From Dama dama (taxonomy: Eukaryota; Chordata; Mammalia; Artiodactyla; Cervidae): DNA of 64,000 nucleotides. Below, in pieces: positions 31,601 through 44,510 of this stretch. The translations under genes were made by a program, and so were the position numbers. The stretch's first letter is position 1, and each line of letters begins with the position of its first letter. The notes beneath the pieces are model-generated. The model was not told the DNA's origin and made no database searches. It saw only the letters and a program-made list of their open reading frames with translations. The stretch lies in contig NC_083704.1 of assembly GCF_033118175.1 (NCBI RefSeq), forward strand, positions 47,394,501-47,458,500, written 5' to 3'.

Positions 31601-34600
31601 ACGAAACCCACCCGCTGGAGCATCTGACTATTCTGGAAGTGGAAGCCCAGGGGTGAGACCAATGGCAAACTGTCCAACACAGTGTGCTCAGCATCAGATA
31701 TTTCCTTTGTTCTACTATCTATCCTGTACCCATGCATCTCCCCATCTTGCATTCAGCCATCCACCCTCCACCTCTGCTCCACACTCCTGCCTATCCATCC
31801 ATCCTGCATCTCTGACTCAGACATGCACATGTCCATACATGTGTCCACTTAGCCTGCAGTTACCCATCCACCCTCCATCCCTAGTCCATGTAGACATCCA
31901 CCTATCCATCACCCACCCACCCTGCACCTCTGAATCACATACGCATACATCTACCCATGTATCCATCTGTCCTGCATCCACCAATCCATCACCCTCCATC
32001 TCTGCCATTTCCAGACACCCTCCCATCCATTCACGCATTCGGCCATCCATCTCTCTGCACCCCTAAATCAGTGATGTATGCACATGCATCCGTTCATGCA
32101 CCCCTCTACCCTGCATCTACCCACATATCCATTCTCCATCCCTGCGTGGTTCAGGCTTCCTCTCGTCCACTGATCCATCCACTCTATACCTAGGACCTAT
32201 CTCATGCAAGCACTTTGTCATAAGCTGGGAACAGAACCACCAAAGACACAGTCCTTGCTCTTACAGAGGTAGGAATGGAAGACGCAAACCAGCCAACACA
32301 GTCATTACACAATGTGACACAGCAGGCTGAGTGCCTAGGGGCTCCGCCCTGCCTACAAGGGAAAGACTTTGGGATCTGCATTCCTTTTCTCCCAGTGTCT
32401 TCACTTCTCTGACAATTCAAAACATGGAATTTTCTAAAACCCTACTTGGTTACTCTATTCTGGAAAGAGATCATTGCTGAGAGAGGATCAGTGTAAAGTC
32501 ATGACTGAAAAGAGAACTTCATGGACAGAACATACCACAGAATCTGATTCTGTGATGCTTCCTCAGAGATGGGCCGCATCTTTTAATGAGTCATGTTTAC
32601 AACCTGTGCAGAGCCCAATCTCTCAACTCCCAGGAGGACCCACCCCACCCCGAGGCAGGGTCCAGCTCCTGAAACAGAGTGAGATAATGCGCTGTTGTGA
32701 GGTCTCATTCATGGACTCTCGGTTCCCCACACTGTCTCCTGCACAACCTCATTTAGACCCATGACTTTTAATATCATCCTTGGCTGATGGCTGTAATCAC
32801 ACAGCCCAGGCCAGACTTCCCTCAGCCCCACTAGTATTTCTGTCTACATGACACCTGCACGTGATGGCGTCTCAGGGACCTTGAACTTAACACATCCACA
32901 ATGGAGCTCTCAGCTGATGCTCCAAACCCACCCTCCCTCCCCTTCCCCTACTCAGAAAACACTACCCTGGGACTTCCCTAGCAGTCCAGTGGTTAAGACT
33001 CCGTGTCTCCACTGCATGGAGCACAAGTTCGATCCCTAGTTGGGGAACGAGAATCCCGCATGCCACGTGATGTGGCCGGAAAATAATAAAAACTTTTAAA
33101 AAGAGGAAGAAAACACTACCTTTATCCAACTAAAGTATCAGAAGTCACCTGTGACTCACATTCTCCCATCCTCCACTTCACACTGGCCAGTAAGTCCTAC
33201 CTCCTCCTTCCAAAGCTTCTCGGATCTCATTCTCCACCACTCGCCAGTCTACAACACCCTCATCTCGGAGTAGTACAGCACACTAACGGTTTCTCTGCTT
33301 CTGTCTGTGTTCCCCTACAACTCGTGCGCGTTTCTCCTACTGTACTTAGAAAAACTCCAGTCTCCTTCCCATAATCTCTTAAAAGTTCTACATGATCCAG
33401 CCTAGTGGTTCTCAAAGCAGTTCTTAGGATTATAAGACATCAAACTACTTTCGTAATAACACTAAATGTCACTTGCCTTTTTCACTTTCATTCTCTCAAA
33501 AGCACGCTGATTTTCAGAGTCTACATAATGATGGATAATGTCATCATTCTGATCGCTAATGAAATGAGTACTTGTGTATTCTTGTGTTTTAAGTTCTCCT
33601 GAGGTTTAATTTCTAATACGGTACACATCAATAATTACAACTTTTATAAAAAGAAGCTCTTTGGGCTTCTCAATAATTCTTAAGGCTGTTAAAAGTGCTC
33701 TGAGACTTTGTTTTTTTAAACGAGAATCTTTGATTCGGCCCTTGCGTCCCATTCCAACCTCACCTCAACCCATTCTTTCCCTCACACTCTGGGCTCCAGT
33801 CACCTTGGCATCTCCTTCCAGCATCTTGAACCTGACTGTTTTATCCATCCCTGCTCAGGCTGTTTTCTTACAGAGGCTTATCAAAGTTTCTCCTGCCTCT
33901 CTGTTGTCAAGCACATCACTATCTTCATTTCCTCTAGAAAACTTACTACAATATGAAATTATCTGTCTTGTTAATTGACTGCTTCTCCCCCTGGCCTTCT
34001 CTGTCTTATTTTTTCCCCAGGGTGCCCAAGCATAGTGCTGGACACATCACAGGCACGGCACTCGCTGGACGAATGAACGCTGAGGACAAGGAGGGAACGT
34101 GAGGGGAAGCTGGCCCCGGCCACCTGAGCGCTGGGCAGAGGCAGGCACACTGCTGCGAGGCCACACTACCTGCTGGGGCACCTTGAAGCGCACATAGGAG
34201 CAGAGCTGCAGCATCTCACTCATCTCCTCCGGGGTGGTCGGGATCAAGGGGATCTTCTCCACGGCGGCCGACTCCTGCAGTTCCTTGAGCCGTTGCACAA
34301 ATTTATTATCAGTTGAGTACTGCAGACCTGAGGGATCCAAACCAAAAAAGCTTGGAATATATCTACCTTCTTACCAAACCCCATTTTATATAGAGAACTT
34401 CCAAAATCAGCCCAGACCTAATGTATCTTAGGTGTTTTCCGTTGGTAGATTTCTTTTTGATTGGTACTACCATCCGTGGTCAAAGTCAAAGCCACAATTT
34501 GAGAAACATAGGGAAAAATTTTTTTCTTCAGAACATCTTAAGGGCTGGCTACGCAAACTGGGAGCCCATAAGAAACGCAACACTTCAGCCCCTCCCCTAA

Positions 34601-37600
34601 GTCTCTGACATCAGAATCTGCACTTAAGTTGCCAGGGGATTCATCTGTAGGACAGAAATTAAGAAGAGTTTGAGAGTCTAGAAGACAACTTGTCTGAGCC
34701 CTCTCACATCTGTAGGGTTGAGAGGAGACCTGGTGAAATGCATGACCAGAGAGGACTGAGGACTCCTTCCTTCAGCCTGGACCCACTTAACAATCTCTTA
34801 TTTGGGGTCAGCACATAAAATGCAATGAAAGTGAGTCCCCTTTGGAGCTGTCCCACACATGGGGGCAGAAGGGTAGGACTGCCCTCTACACAGTCCTTCT
34901 TCCTCCAGGGAACCATGAGGCAATCCTGAGCCGAAAGAGCCTTGAGACTGACCATTATTTTCTATCACCTGAAGCATGACACAAGAGTTCACACGAGCTG
35001 GTGTATGAAGGAGCATAAAACTAATTTCATTTCCAACAATGAGCAAGTTTCTAGGTGTTTAACTTAGCTGAAGAGCTAGAGCTTAGAAAGAGAGACAGTG
35101 GAACCCATACTGTGCTTCAGAAATCCATATTTCATAAATCTCCTATATTCAGCAACTCCTCTGAATCTAACATGCATATCGTGCAGCTCTCATGATGCAT
35201 GGTCAGATTACATGATCTATTTCTTTTGGCTTTAAAAATTACTCCTAAACTAAATGTCATGTGGTATATCCTGAATTGGATCCTGGAACAGAAAAGGACA
35301 ATTGTAGAAAAACTAATGAAATCTAAATAAAGCCTGAATTTTGGTTAACAGTAATACACCAATGTTGGTTTCCTGGTTGTGACAAATTTGCTGTGTTATG
35401 TGAGCTGTTAAAGGTGAGAACTGGGTGAAGTGTACTATCTTTGCAACATTTCTATAAATTTAAAATTATTTCAAAGTAAAAAAAAAAGTGTATCTTTTCA
35501 TTTTTGTACACAAACAAATTCAATTCTAACTTTCTAATGGAAACAGGTATAAAACTCTTCTCTGGGCAAATGAAGATACACTAAAAAAAGTCAGTTAGTC
35601 AGTTAAGATCTGACCTTCCATAAGTGATTTAAAATCTAATAACATTCCAGAGGGGCTCCAATTCTTCATTTTTTCTTGGCCGAGTTGTGCAACATATGGG
35701 ATCTTAGTTTCCCAACCAGGGATTGAACCTGCGCCCTCTGCTTTGGGAGCACAGAGTCTTAACCACTGGACCACCTGGTAAGTCCCCTCCAATTCTCAGA
35801 CTTTATTATTATAAGATCAAATAACTTCAGACACAGTGCTTGAGAAAAGGAGAAGAGAAAACCCTTTGGGAACTTGCCTTCAATTTCAACGAGCTTAACA
35901 GATCTGAAAACTTAACTTTCCGAATGAGTTGAAAGACTTCAAAGATAAATTTAGTTATGTTTCAGTAGAAGGTGCACAAGTTCAGTTCATGGTTGGGTTC
36001 TAGTGGGTAAAGAAGGTAATGGATATGAGTCATATAAAAGAGGCCGTGAATATGAAAGGATTTCTCCAAACACCACAGCTTGAGTTCTGGAGTCAGACAG
36101 CACAGGGCCAGTTCCTATCCTGGCTCCAACACTAATATAATGTGCACCTATAAAATGGGCATACTATCCTTATCTGGATAATAATTACATATATAAAAAG
36201 TCACTGAGATATACACTGAAAAGCTGGACAATTTACTATGTGTAAACCATATTCTAGTAAATTACCGGGGATGAAGAAGGGAGGAAAGAGAAGGAAAAAG
36301 AGAGAAAAAATTTTCTTACTAACATACTATAAATTCAAGTATGAAGATTTATATACATATACATATATATGTATATAAATTTTAAATCCAACTTTAGTGT
36401 TTGTCTCAGTGGCATATATGCTAAAACTGGAACAATACAGATTCAGATCAGCACAGCTCCTGTGCAAGGATGACATGCAAATTCATGAAGTGTTCCATAT
36501 TTTAAAATTTTTTTTAAATCCAACATCAGATCATAATTTCTGAGGACATGTTACAGCTCAAGTAGACATGGATACATTTAAGAACAGAGACACCAAAGTT
36601 TGTTGATTTAAAAAAAAAAAATCTTGCAATGAGTAAAGATCTCTGAGTTTTCAGCCAAAAAAGAAAGACGCATAATAACATTACTTTCACCTCATAAGGT
36701 TATGGTAAGGATTAAATTCATATAGAGTTTAGCTCATAAAAATTCAATAAATGTTAGATGCTAATATTATCATTATACTTCAAAGTATTTATATGCTGTA
36801 AAGTTTTATACACTTTTTAATTAACCACCTCCGATTCTTTGTGGGACAAGGCTGTCTCTATATTTTAAAGCTCAATATAGTTACAGTTATGGTTATGCAA
36901 CTATTGCTTGATTGTACCACTAAGGCAAACTTTTTTAGTATCTCTACAATATCATCAAAAAGATGATTTTAAAAAGACAGTCACAGCAGAAACTGCCATT
37001 GCCTTCTTCAGAGATTCAGGTCCCGCTGCGTCCACGTCACTCACAGGGTGATCTGAGTCTTACAACTCACCAGCAGGGCACACGAGGGACAGGCTGCAGA
37101 CGTCTGACGGGTAGTAAGCAGCATACACCCCAGCCACGTGGCCGCCCATGGAGGTGCCCACCAGGTGGAAAGGCTTTTTGTTCAGCTTGAGGCATTCTAC
37201 AAACTAGGAAGGGAAATGAGAAAGGGCCTTGGTTATACAACTGTGGACAATGACAATGGGGATTCCAGAGTTGAAAACTTTTGTACTTCCTATGGGGACA
37301 AGCGGAAAAGGGCTATTAATGAAATGGGATCTGAAATCTACTTGATTATCCAGATGAGTCCTGTTACATACATGTACTCTTCTTTACCTGACATAGGTTA
37401 TCAAGGGGTCGTTTTTAAGTGTAAAATCAACAAAGATCCCTCAAATTCATGAGCCAGCAAATTTTTAAAACAAAGGTCCAAGAGTAAATATTTTCTGCTC
37501 TGAGGGCCTATTATCTCTGCTGCAACTATTCAACTCTCCTGCTGTAGCACAAAAGCAGCTAAAGACAACATGTAAACAGGTGACTGTGGCTGTCTTCTAA

Positions 37601-40600
37601 AGACAACATGTAACTTGGTGACTGTGGCTGTCTTCCAATAAACTTAGCTTACAAAACTTAGTGGCAGATCAGACGAAGCCCACAAGCCATAGTTTGCGGA
37701 CTGGCTATAATTTACAGCGCTTCCCATCCATCTAAACATCCATTAGTATAACTATCTACCCATCTGTCTACCCAACCATCCAACCATCCATTCACACAGC
37801 TATCCACCCATCCATCTATTCAACCATCCAAACATCCATCCATATAACTACCTATCCATTCATCTATTCAACCATTTGACCAACTATTCCCTACATCTAC
37901 CCATTCATCTAAAAAATATTTACTGGATACCTATTACATACTAGCAACCATGGTCAGCTGCTCAGGATACAGCAAACGGTCAAAGCAGCAAGGTTCCTTG
38001 CTTCCAAATAATACACAGTTTAGAGAGGAGAGGGGCAGACATTAAATAAACATCCTTGAATGGAGAAAATACTTAATGTCAGCTTGAAGAGTATGAACCA
38101 TTAAATTTTGAAATGGTTCATGAGCCCCATGACTTTGAAAGCTCAGTCAGAGAGGGCTGAAGAAAGATACTAAATCAGAACAAAATGAAAAGATCACCCT
38201 CCCCATCCTCCACAACTAGGCAGACATGCTATCACCATCATCAAGCAGCTGGTAACCAAAAAAATACATTCTAAAAAAATAAACGGTCTTGAGGAATTCT
38301 AAACTCCCTTTTTGAAGAGTTGAGAAAATGAGGTTGTATTTCTCCAGAAACAATTATAATAGGTTTAGAGAAGTCGGCAGTAAGCCCTGGCCCTCTACAG
38401 CTGACCGAGGATACCACTGGGCTGCTCCCATTTTGTTTGCAATTATGAGTCACAATGGAGCCCGCACTGACTGTTCTTCAGACCTGGGGATGCAATGGTG
38501 GGCAAGCCCCACCTGGGCAGCTTTTGGGTGGTGCCTCCCTGCTTACCTGGTGTATCCTCTTGACTTGCCCATCTATGGACAGGTCATCCAGTGAGGAGCG
38601 GGTGGTGCCCTCATGTCCTGGCATGTCCACGCAGACCAGATGCAGGTTCTTCGGGAGGAACTGAGGACACACAGGCCCAGGGAGTCAGAATGTAGTGTGC
38701 AGAGCATGTCTGCCCATGTTTCTGGGGAGGCTCCCCCATTTACCAAGGGACCTGGACGGCCTCCCCACTGGGGAGGTAGGAACCTAAACCATCCCCTGTC
38801 TTCCCCTAGTAACATCTGACATGAATAAACACAGCCAGGAGCCTTACAGAGAGCAGAAGCCCCCAAAGTCTAATACACAATGGGAGAGGACTTGGGATGG
38901 CTGGAAAGGGGAAAACAGAGGTCAGGGGAGCGGGGAGCAGGCCTGCGTCCTTTGCTCTTTCTTGACACCTGTTGGCAGGTACTACCTCCTTCTCCCTTCC
39001 CTCATCCCTCATATGCTTATCCCAGTCTCGCAGCCACCAACTTGGAACTATTAATACACTGGGCGATTCTGTTCTCCCAGAGCCCGGCCAGCTCCAGAGT
39101 CCACAGAAGCAACATTTCTCCTAGGAACCATGTCTGATTGCCCTAGTTCCGGTCTCAATTCTTTTTTTTTTTTTAACATTAAGATCTAATTCCTTAGGGA
39201 TTTTTATCCTAAACACCTCTTTCCATTTAAATATATGCTACATTTAACCAAGAATCTGAGATATATCAGCTATCAGTAAACAACTAACCAGTTATACGAA
39301 AGATGAAGAGGAAGTCAGAGGTTCATTAAAGCATGACTGTCCTCATACTGAACTTTGGAAATAAGAAACTAGGGGATGTGTGAGCCTCTTTGTCCTAATG
39401 TAGAGCATGCTTTGGATTAGTCAGGTCCTGCTTGAGGCGGGAGCCTGGGGTCCTTCTCTGCCAGACCTCTCCCAGCCCCCATCTTCACCAGCTGTTCACT
39501 TTTACCAACTAAAGCAAGCTGACGCAACCAAATAAACCAGGACAGAAAATGAGTGATTTGAGAAACCATCCCAGAAAGCTGTCAGATCAAGACTGCTTCT
39601 CTAAAGGGCTAAGGAAAAAAGAAAGCAGAAATGGAAGGAAGAGAGGAGGAGAAGATGGGGAGAGAGAAAGAGAAGCAGAGAAGGGAAGAAGAGGGGAATC
39701 TTGGAGTACACAGAAATGACTTTTTAAAACCTGGACTTTGATAGTCATAACAGTCCGAATATGAAGCAGAGTATCAGAAACTTCCCAAAGAAATAGTCAT
39801 AAGGTGAAATGGCTGGTGAGGCACTGGTTTTATAAATAACATTCAGCTCAGTAAGTTCTGTCTGATAAAAGGATCTGAATAATATACTGCATTAGCTTAG
39901 GGTGATTTGAGCCTTAGGTGATCATACTGGGTTCCCTCTGCTTTCTACCACTGCTGATGACATCATATTTAAGTAGAACCCCCTCTCTTCTTTTTTTTTA
40001 CTGAGTGACACCCTCTGAAGAAGGAAGGCTCTCGCACCCCACCTTGACCACGCTGAGCCACATGTCTTTGTGGGCAGAGAACCCGTGGAGCATGAGGACG
40101 GAAGGTTTGTGGCCAGGCCTGCCGCGGAAGGAGTAGCAGAACTGATAGTCTTCGTGGCGCACATAGCGGACCTGCATGCCCAGCGTCCTCCGCCAGTACC
40201 TGGGGATGGAAAATACAGACTAAATCAGTCAGCAAGCGCCAGAGAAGCAGCTTTGGGAGGCGGACTCTGTACAGCTTTACTTTGAAGTAAGAGCAACGAT
40301 TCTCCCAGCCCTCGTCCTCTACACAGTCACCCTTGAGGACCACTAAGTCAGGCCATTCCAGAAAGTACCTTACGTGAATATTCTGGTGTAAATGTTCCTA
40401 AGCACGCTATCAGGAAGGGAAAACGGGACGTTTTCTTAAGAAGCAAGACACACAATAACCCTCTGTTAATACGTGTTTCTAGTAGTTTGAATCGCAGGGC
40501 AAAGAAGGCTGTGGGACCTCACGGGTGTGTGCCTTGCCCAGCTGAGCTTCAGGAGAATTCAAAACGGCTGGTGGTAAGGCCGGGAAGGGCTCTGGAGAGG

Positions 40601-43600
40601 CCAAGACAAAGGTGGTTTCCCCTTGCGGAGAGCTGGCTGGCAGCTCCTGGTGGGCCATGTTCACTGACACCTGAAATCTGGGCCGAGCAGCCGTGGACTC
40701 CGGCCTGACTGCCGCAGGGTGCAGTGCAACTGACCTGGAAGACCTCACCACAGAGGTACTTTAATTGGTAGGAAATGCATCAAAAGACTTAAAGGTAAAG
40801 TGCGTTCCTATTTGTGGAGATGCGGAATCAGACTCTGTCATCAAGGCTGCCATTGCTGGTGGAGGGGTTACTCCACACCCACATATCCCTGTATGGGAAG
40901 AGATGACAACTGGAGACTGACTGGCGGATGTCTGAACTCCTTGTCTCAGGACTCCACACACCTCACAGCTGTCGCCTTGAGTGGTTCCAGTGACTGCTTC
41001 TCTGTGAGAAACACATTTGCCTGTTTGTGATTCTATCTAAGCAAGCTGGTTTCAACCAACAAAATCTCTGCATTTGAGTCTTAGCCTTATTTATTTATCT
41101 ATTCTTGGAAATTTGTTTTCGTTGGGACACAGGGGATGGGTTGTGAAACATCTCCGTGGGCCTGAACTGTCAGTGAAACATCCATTCTAGTCTTCCTGGG
41201 ACAGCTTTTAGGAACTTTCTCGTCCCTTGGAGCTGATGCTCTTGCTGGCAGCAGCCTCTTCAGGTCCACTGGTTACAGTTCCTTCCTGGAGGAGAATCTT
41301 CCCCTTTTTCTTGGGGACACTCTTGTTTCCTGACTCTTCAGGGTCACTAACTGATTCCTCTATCGGGAAAGATCTGTTCCTCTGGGAAGACTTCCACCAC
41401 CAGCTGTCTCTTCAAGATCACCACTAACCAGCTCCTCCTTGGAAGAGGATTTCTCTTTCTTGGGTTTGGAGAAAGATACAGATGACTCTTCCATTCTATT
41501 CTCCTGATGGGGCTCCTGAGGCCTCCACCTTCTTCTTCTTTGGTCTTGCACGTATCTCCTGGCCCTCCTCCTGAGCACTGCTGCAGTTTTCCAAAGATGC
41601 AAGGGGAACTGCAACAAGACTTTCTTTTTCTTCTTCAAGCATTTCTTCTCCTGTTTCTCCAGCTTCCTAGTAATCTTAGCGTCGGCTTCCTCTGCCTGAA
41701 CAATTCTCTCTATCACAACATCCAGATTCCTGCAGGGCCCCTCTTCAGTCTTACAGAAGGACAGCTGCTCCTCGACTTGCTCTTGAAGCTCCTCCACAAA
41801 TACAGCTGAGGGCACCTGAGAGAAGCAATCAGTTTATAAGGTGATACAGCATTTGTTTGCCAGGTATTGGGAGATGCAGCCTTTGCTTTTTTTTTTTTTT
41901 TTTTAATTTTTTTTATTAGTTGGAGGCTAATTACTTCACAACATTTCAGTGGGTTTTGTCATACATTGATATGAATCAGCCATAAAGTTACACGTATTCC
42001 CCATCCTGATCCCCCCTCCCACCTCCCTCTCCACCCGATTCCTCTGGGTCTTCCCAGTGCACCAGGCCCGAGCACTTGTCTCATGCATCCCACCTAGGCT
42101 GGTGATCTGTTTCACCATAGATAATATACATGCTGTTCTTTCAAAACATCCCACCCTCACCTTCTCCCAGAGTTCAAAAGTCTGTTCTGTACATCTGTGT
42201 CTCTTTTTCTGTTTTGCATACAGGGTTATCGTTACCATCTTTCTAAATTCCATATATATGTGTTAGTATGCTGTAATGTTCTTTATCTTTCTGGCTTACT
42301 TCACTCTGTATAATGGGCTCCAGTTTCATCCATCTCATTAGAACTGATTCAAATGAATTCTTTTTAACAGCTGAGTAATATTCCATGGTGTATATGTACC
42401 ACAGCTTCCTTATCCATTCATCTGCTGATGGGCATCTAGGTTGCTTCCATGTCCTGCCTATTATAAACAGTGCTGCGATGAACATTGGGTTACACATGTC
42501 TCTTTTAGATCTGGTTTCCTCAGTGTGTATGCCCAGAAGTGGGATTGCTAGGTCATATGGCAGTTCTATTTCCAGTTTTTTAAGAAATCTCCACACTGTT
42601 TTCCATAGCGGCAGCCTTTGCTTTTGATGGCTGCCTGGCCAATAAACGTGGAGTGGAAGATGAGGCCATATTTTGGGGTGTTAACCCTTGTCTTCAGGGC
42701 TCTGGAAACTTGGTCCCTTTCCTGGGTCCAGGGAATCACTTACAGACCAGGACTGGCCAAACAGGCTTCCTCATATTTAAGTAATACTCTGGTTTCAAAG
42801 AAGCTGATTGTTCTCAAGAATTGGATTTTAATTGACAGAAAATCAAACCACAAAAAACAGTGTGGATTTTAATTGTGATGCAGAATATGGTGACACACAT
42901 TTGATTTTGCAGAGACATTATTTCCACTATGGTACATAAACTCAATAAAAGTCACATGCCCTCCTCTGCCTTCCACTCCAAATATATTTTTCCTACAGAC
43001 TTTGGGAGTGAGAACTTGTTTCTTAAGAATTATCTCATCTGTTCTCTGGTTTTACTCCTTGCAACATATGGTTGAAAGCTCAGCTTCTGTTGGTTACATA
43101 AGACTTGGCAGTGCTGGAGTTTGGCCTGAAAATGATTTCAGTATAAAATTACCATCTAAACAAATTGAACACTCTGCATGAAGAATCAAGATGCAAGATA
43201 ATTAATTCAATCAGAGATTGACTTTGTGGTATACTTTGCACCAAAGAGGTAGCCAAGACATGCAATAGCAAATAGCCTAAGTGGATCAGCTTTAAACCCT
43301 TTGTATAAAACAAAGGGAGAGGGAGAGGAAGATATATATATTTATATTTACTTGTACTTGCATACAAAAAAGCATGGAATCATATACAAGATGCTATTAA
43401 GATGAGCATCTGGAGCGGAGGTATGAAATACTCTTGAGAAGTAGGTAGGTGGAGAGGGAACAATGGTGGGAGGGAGACTTATCATCTTCTTTTTAGTGCT
43501 TTTTTAATGAATATATTGCCACTCAAAACATTAAAGATACAATAAAATTGGCTAGCTTAACAGCTCTCTTTATGACAAAATATGCATATTTCAAAGTTCT

Positions 43601-44468
43601 AAGTCATGACATGGTAACATGAATTTGTTCACTCATTTATATCCCAGCTCATTCATTCTTTGCCTATATGATTGTGAAACTGAATTTTCTCATCTACAAT
43701 ATGGAAAAGTGTTGCATTTTACTGAGGATATGGTTAAGACTAAAAGAGATAATCCGGAAAAAAATTTTTTTTTTAAATGAGATAAGCCATTACAGTTTTG
43801 TTCAATGCCCAACACACAGGAAGTAGCCAATAAAAGGCAGTTTCAGTATTATATAAAAAAGATTCTTCCCTTCAAATATATCATTTGCCAAAATTCAAGG
43901 GAAAAATGTGGAAAATTTTGTAACACATATGATAGCCATATAAGTGGAATCATACAATATCTGTTCTTTGGTGACTGGATCATTTCACTTAGCATAATGC
44001 TTTCAAAGTTCATCCATTGTCTACACTATATCAGAATTTTTTTTCCTTTGTAAGGTTGAATAATATCCCACTGTACATATATACCACATTGTGTTTATCA
44101 TTTATCGGTTGATAGACATTTGGATTATTTCCATTCTGTTGGCAATTATGAATAACACTACTATGTACATTGGCAAATAAGGATGTGTTTGAGTCCCTGC
44201 TTTCAATACTTTGACGTATATACCCCGAAGTAGAATAGTTGGATCATACAGTAATTCTGATGGTGCTGCCCCAGTGGCTCAGCGGTGTAGGAGAATCTGC
44301 CTGCAAGCCAGGAGACGCAGGTTCAATCCCTGGGTTGGGAAGATCTCCTAGAGGAGGAAACAGCAACCCCCTCCAGTATTCTTGCCTGGGAAATCCCAAG
44401 GACAGAGGAGCCTGGCGGGCTGTAGTCCATGAGGTCGCAAACAATTGGACATGACTGAGTGAGCACGT

Positions 44469-44510
<42 letters not shown>

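Larger units (their letters stand above)
30856..34169 (-). other. ABHD6: ABHD6 intron with ATCC satellite, CHR SINE, hAT relic and L2
   Basis: The intron holds a degenerate ATCC-type satellite (31720-32180), a CHR-type SINE (32969-33100), a hAT-like relic (about 33400-33725) and L2-like text (about 33750-34075). No coding exon was seen. Confidence 0.7.
34328..37070 (-). other. ABHD6: ABHD6 intron with CHR SINE, L1 relics and a U6 retrocopy
   Basis: No coding exon was seen. L1 3'-end-like text lies near 35270-35490, a CHR SINE (complement) at 35673-35787, MIR-like text near 36080-36140, and a U6 snRNA retrocopy at 36397-36503. Confidence 0.7.
37204..38546 (-). other. ABHD6: ABHD6 intron with tandem duplication and ATCC satellite
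   Basis: Between exons 3 and 4. It has a 38-bp tandem duplication at 37560-37635, a second ATCC-type simple repeat at about 37720-37910, and L2/MIR-like text near 37950-38045. Confidence 0.75.

Noticed and set aside
31572..32066. 164-codon open frame rich in Ser/Pro/His
   Set aside because: It is translated ATCC satellite; repeat translation explains its composition on both strands.
41360..41815. 151-codon Lys/Glu-rich open frame as a new protein gene
   Set aside because: It is the C-terminal part of a NOP56 processed pseudogene, with frame breaks outside this interval and an L1 in the middle of the retrocopy.
42243..42596. 117-codon open frame on the minus strand as a gene
   Set aside because: It is the end of L1 ORF2 in a 5'-truncated L1.
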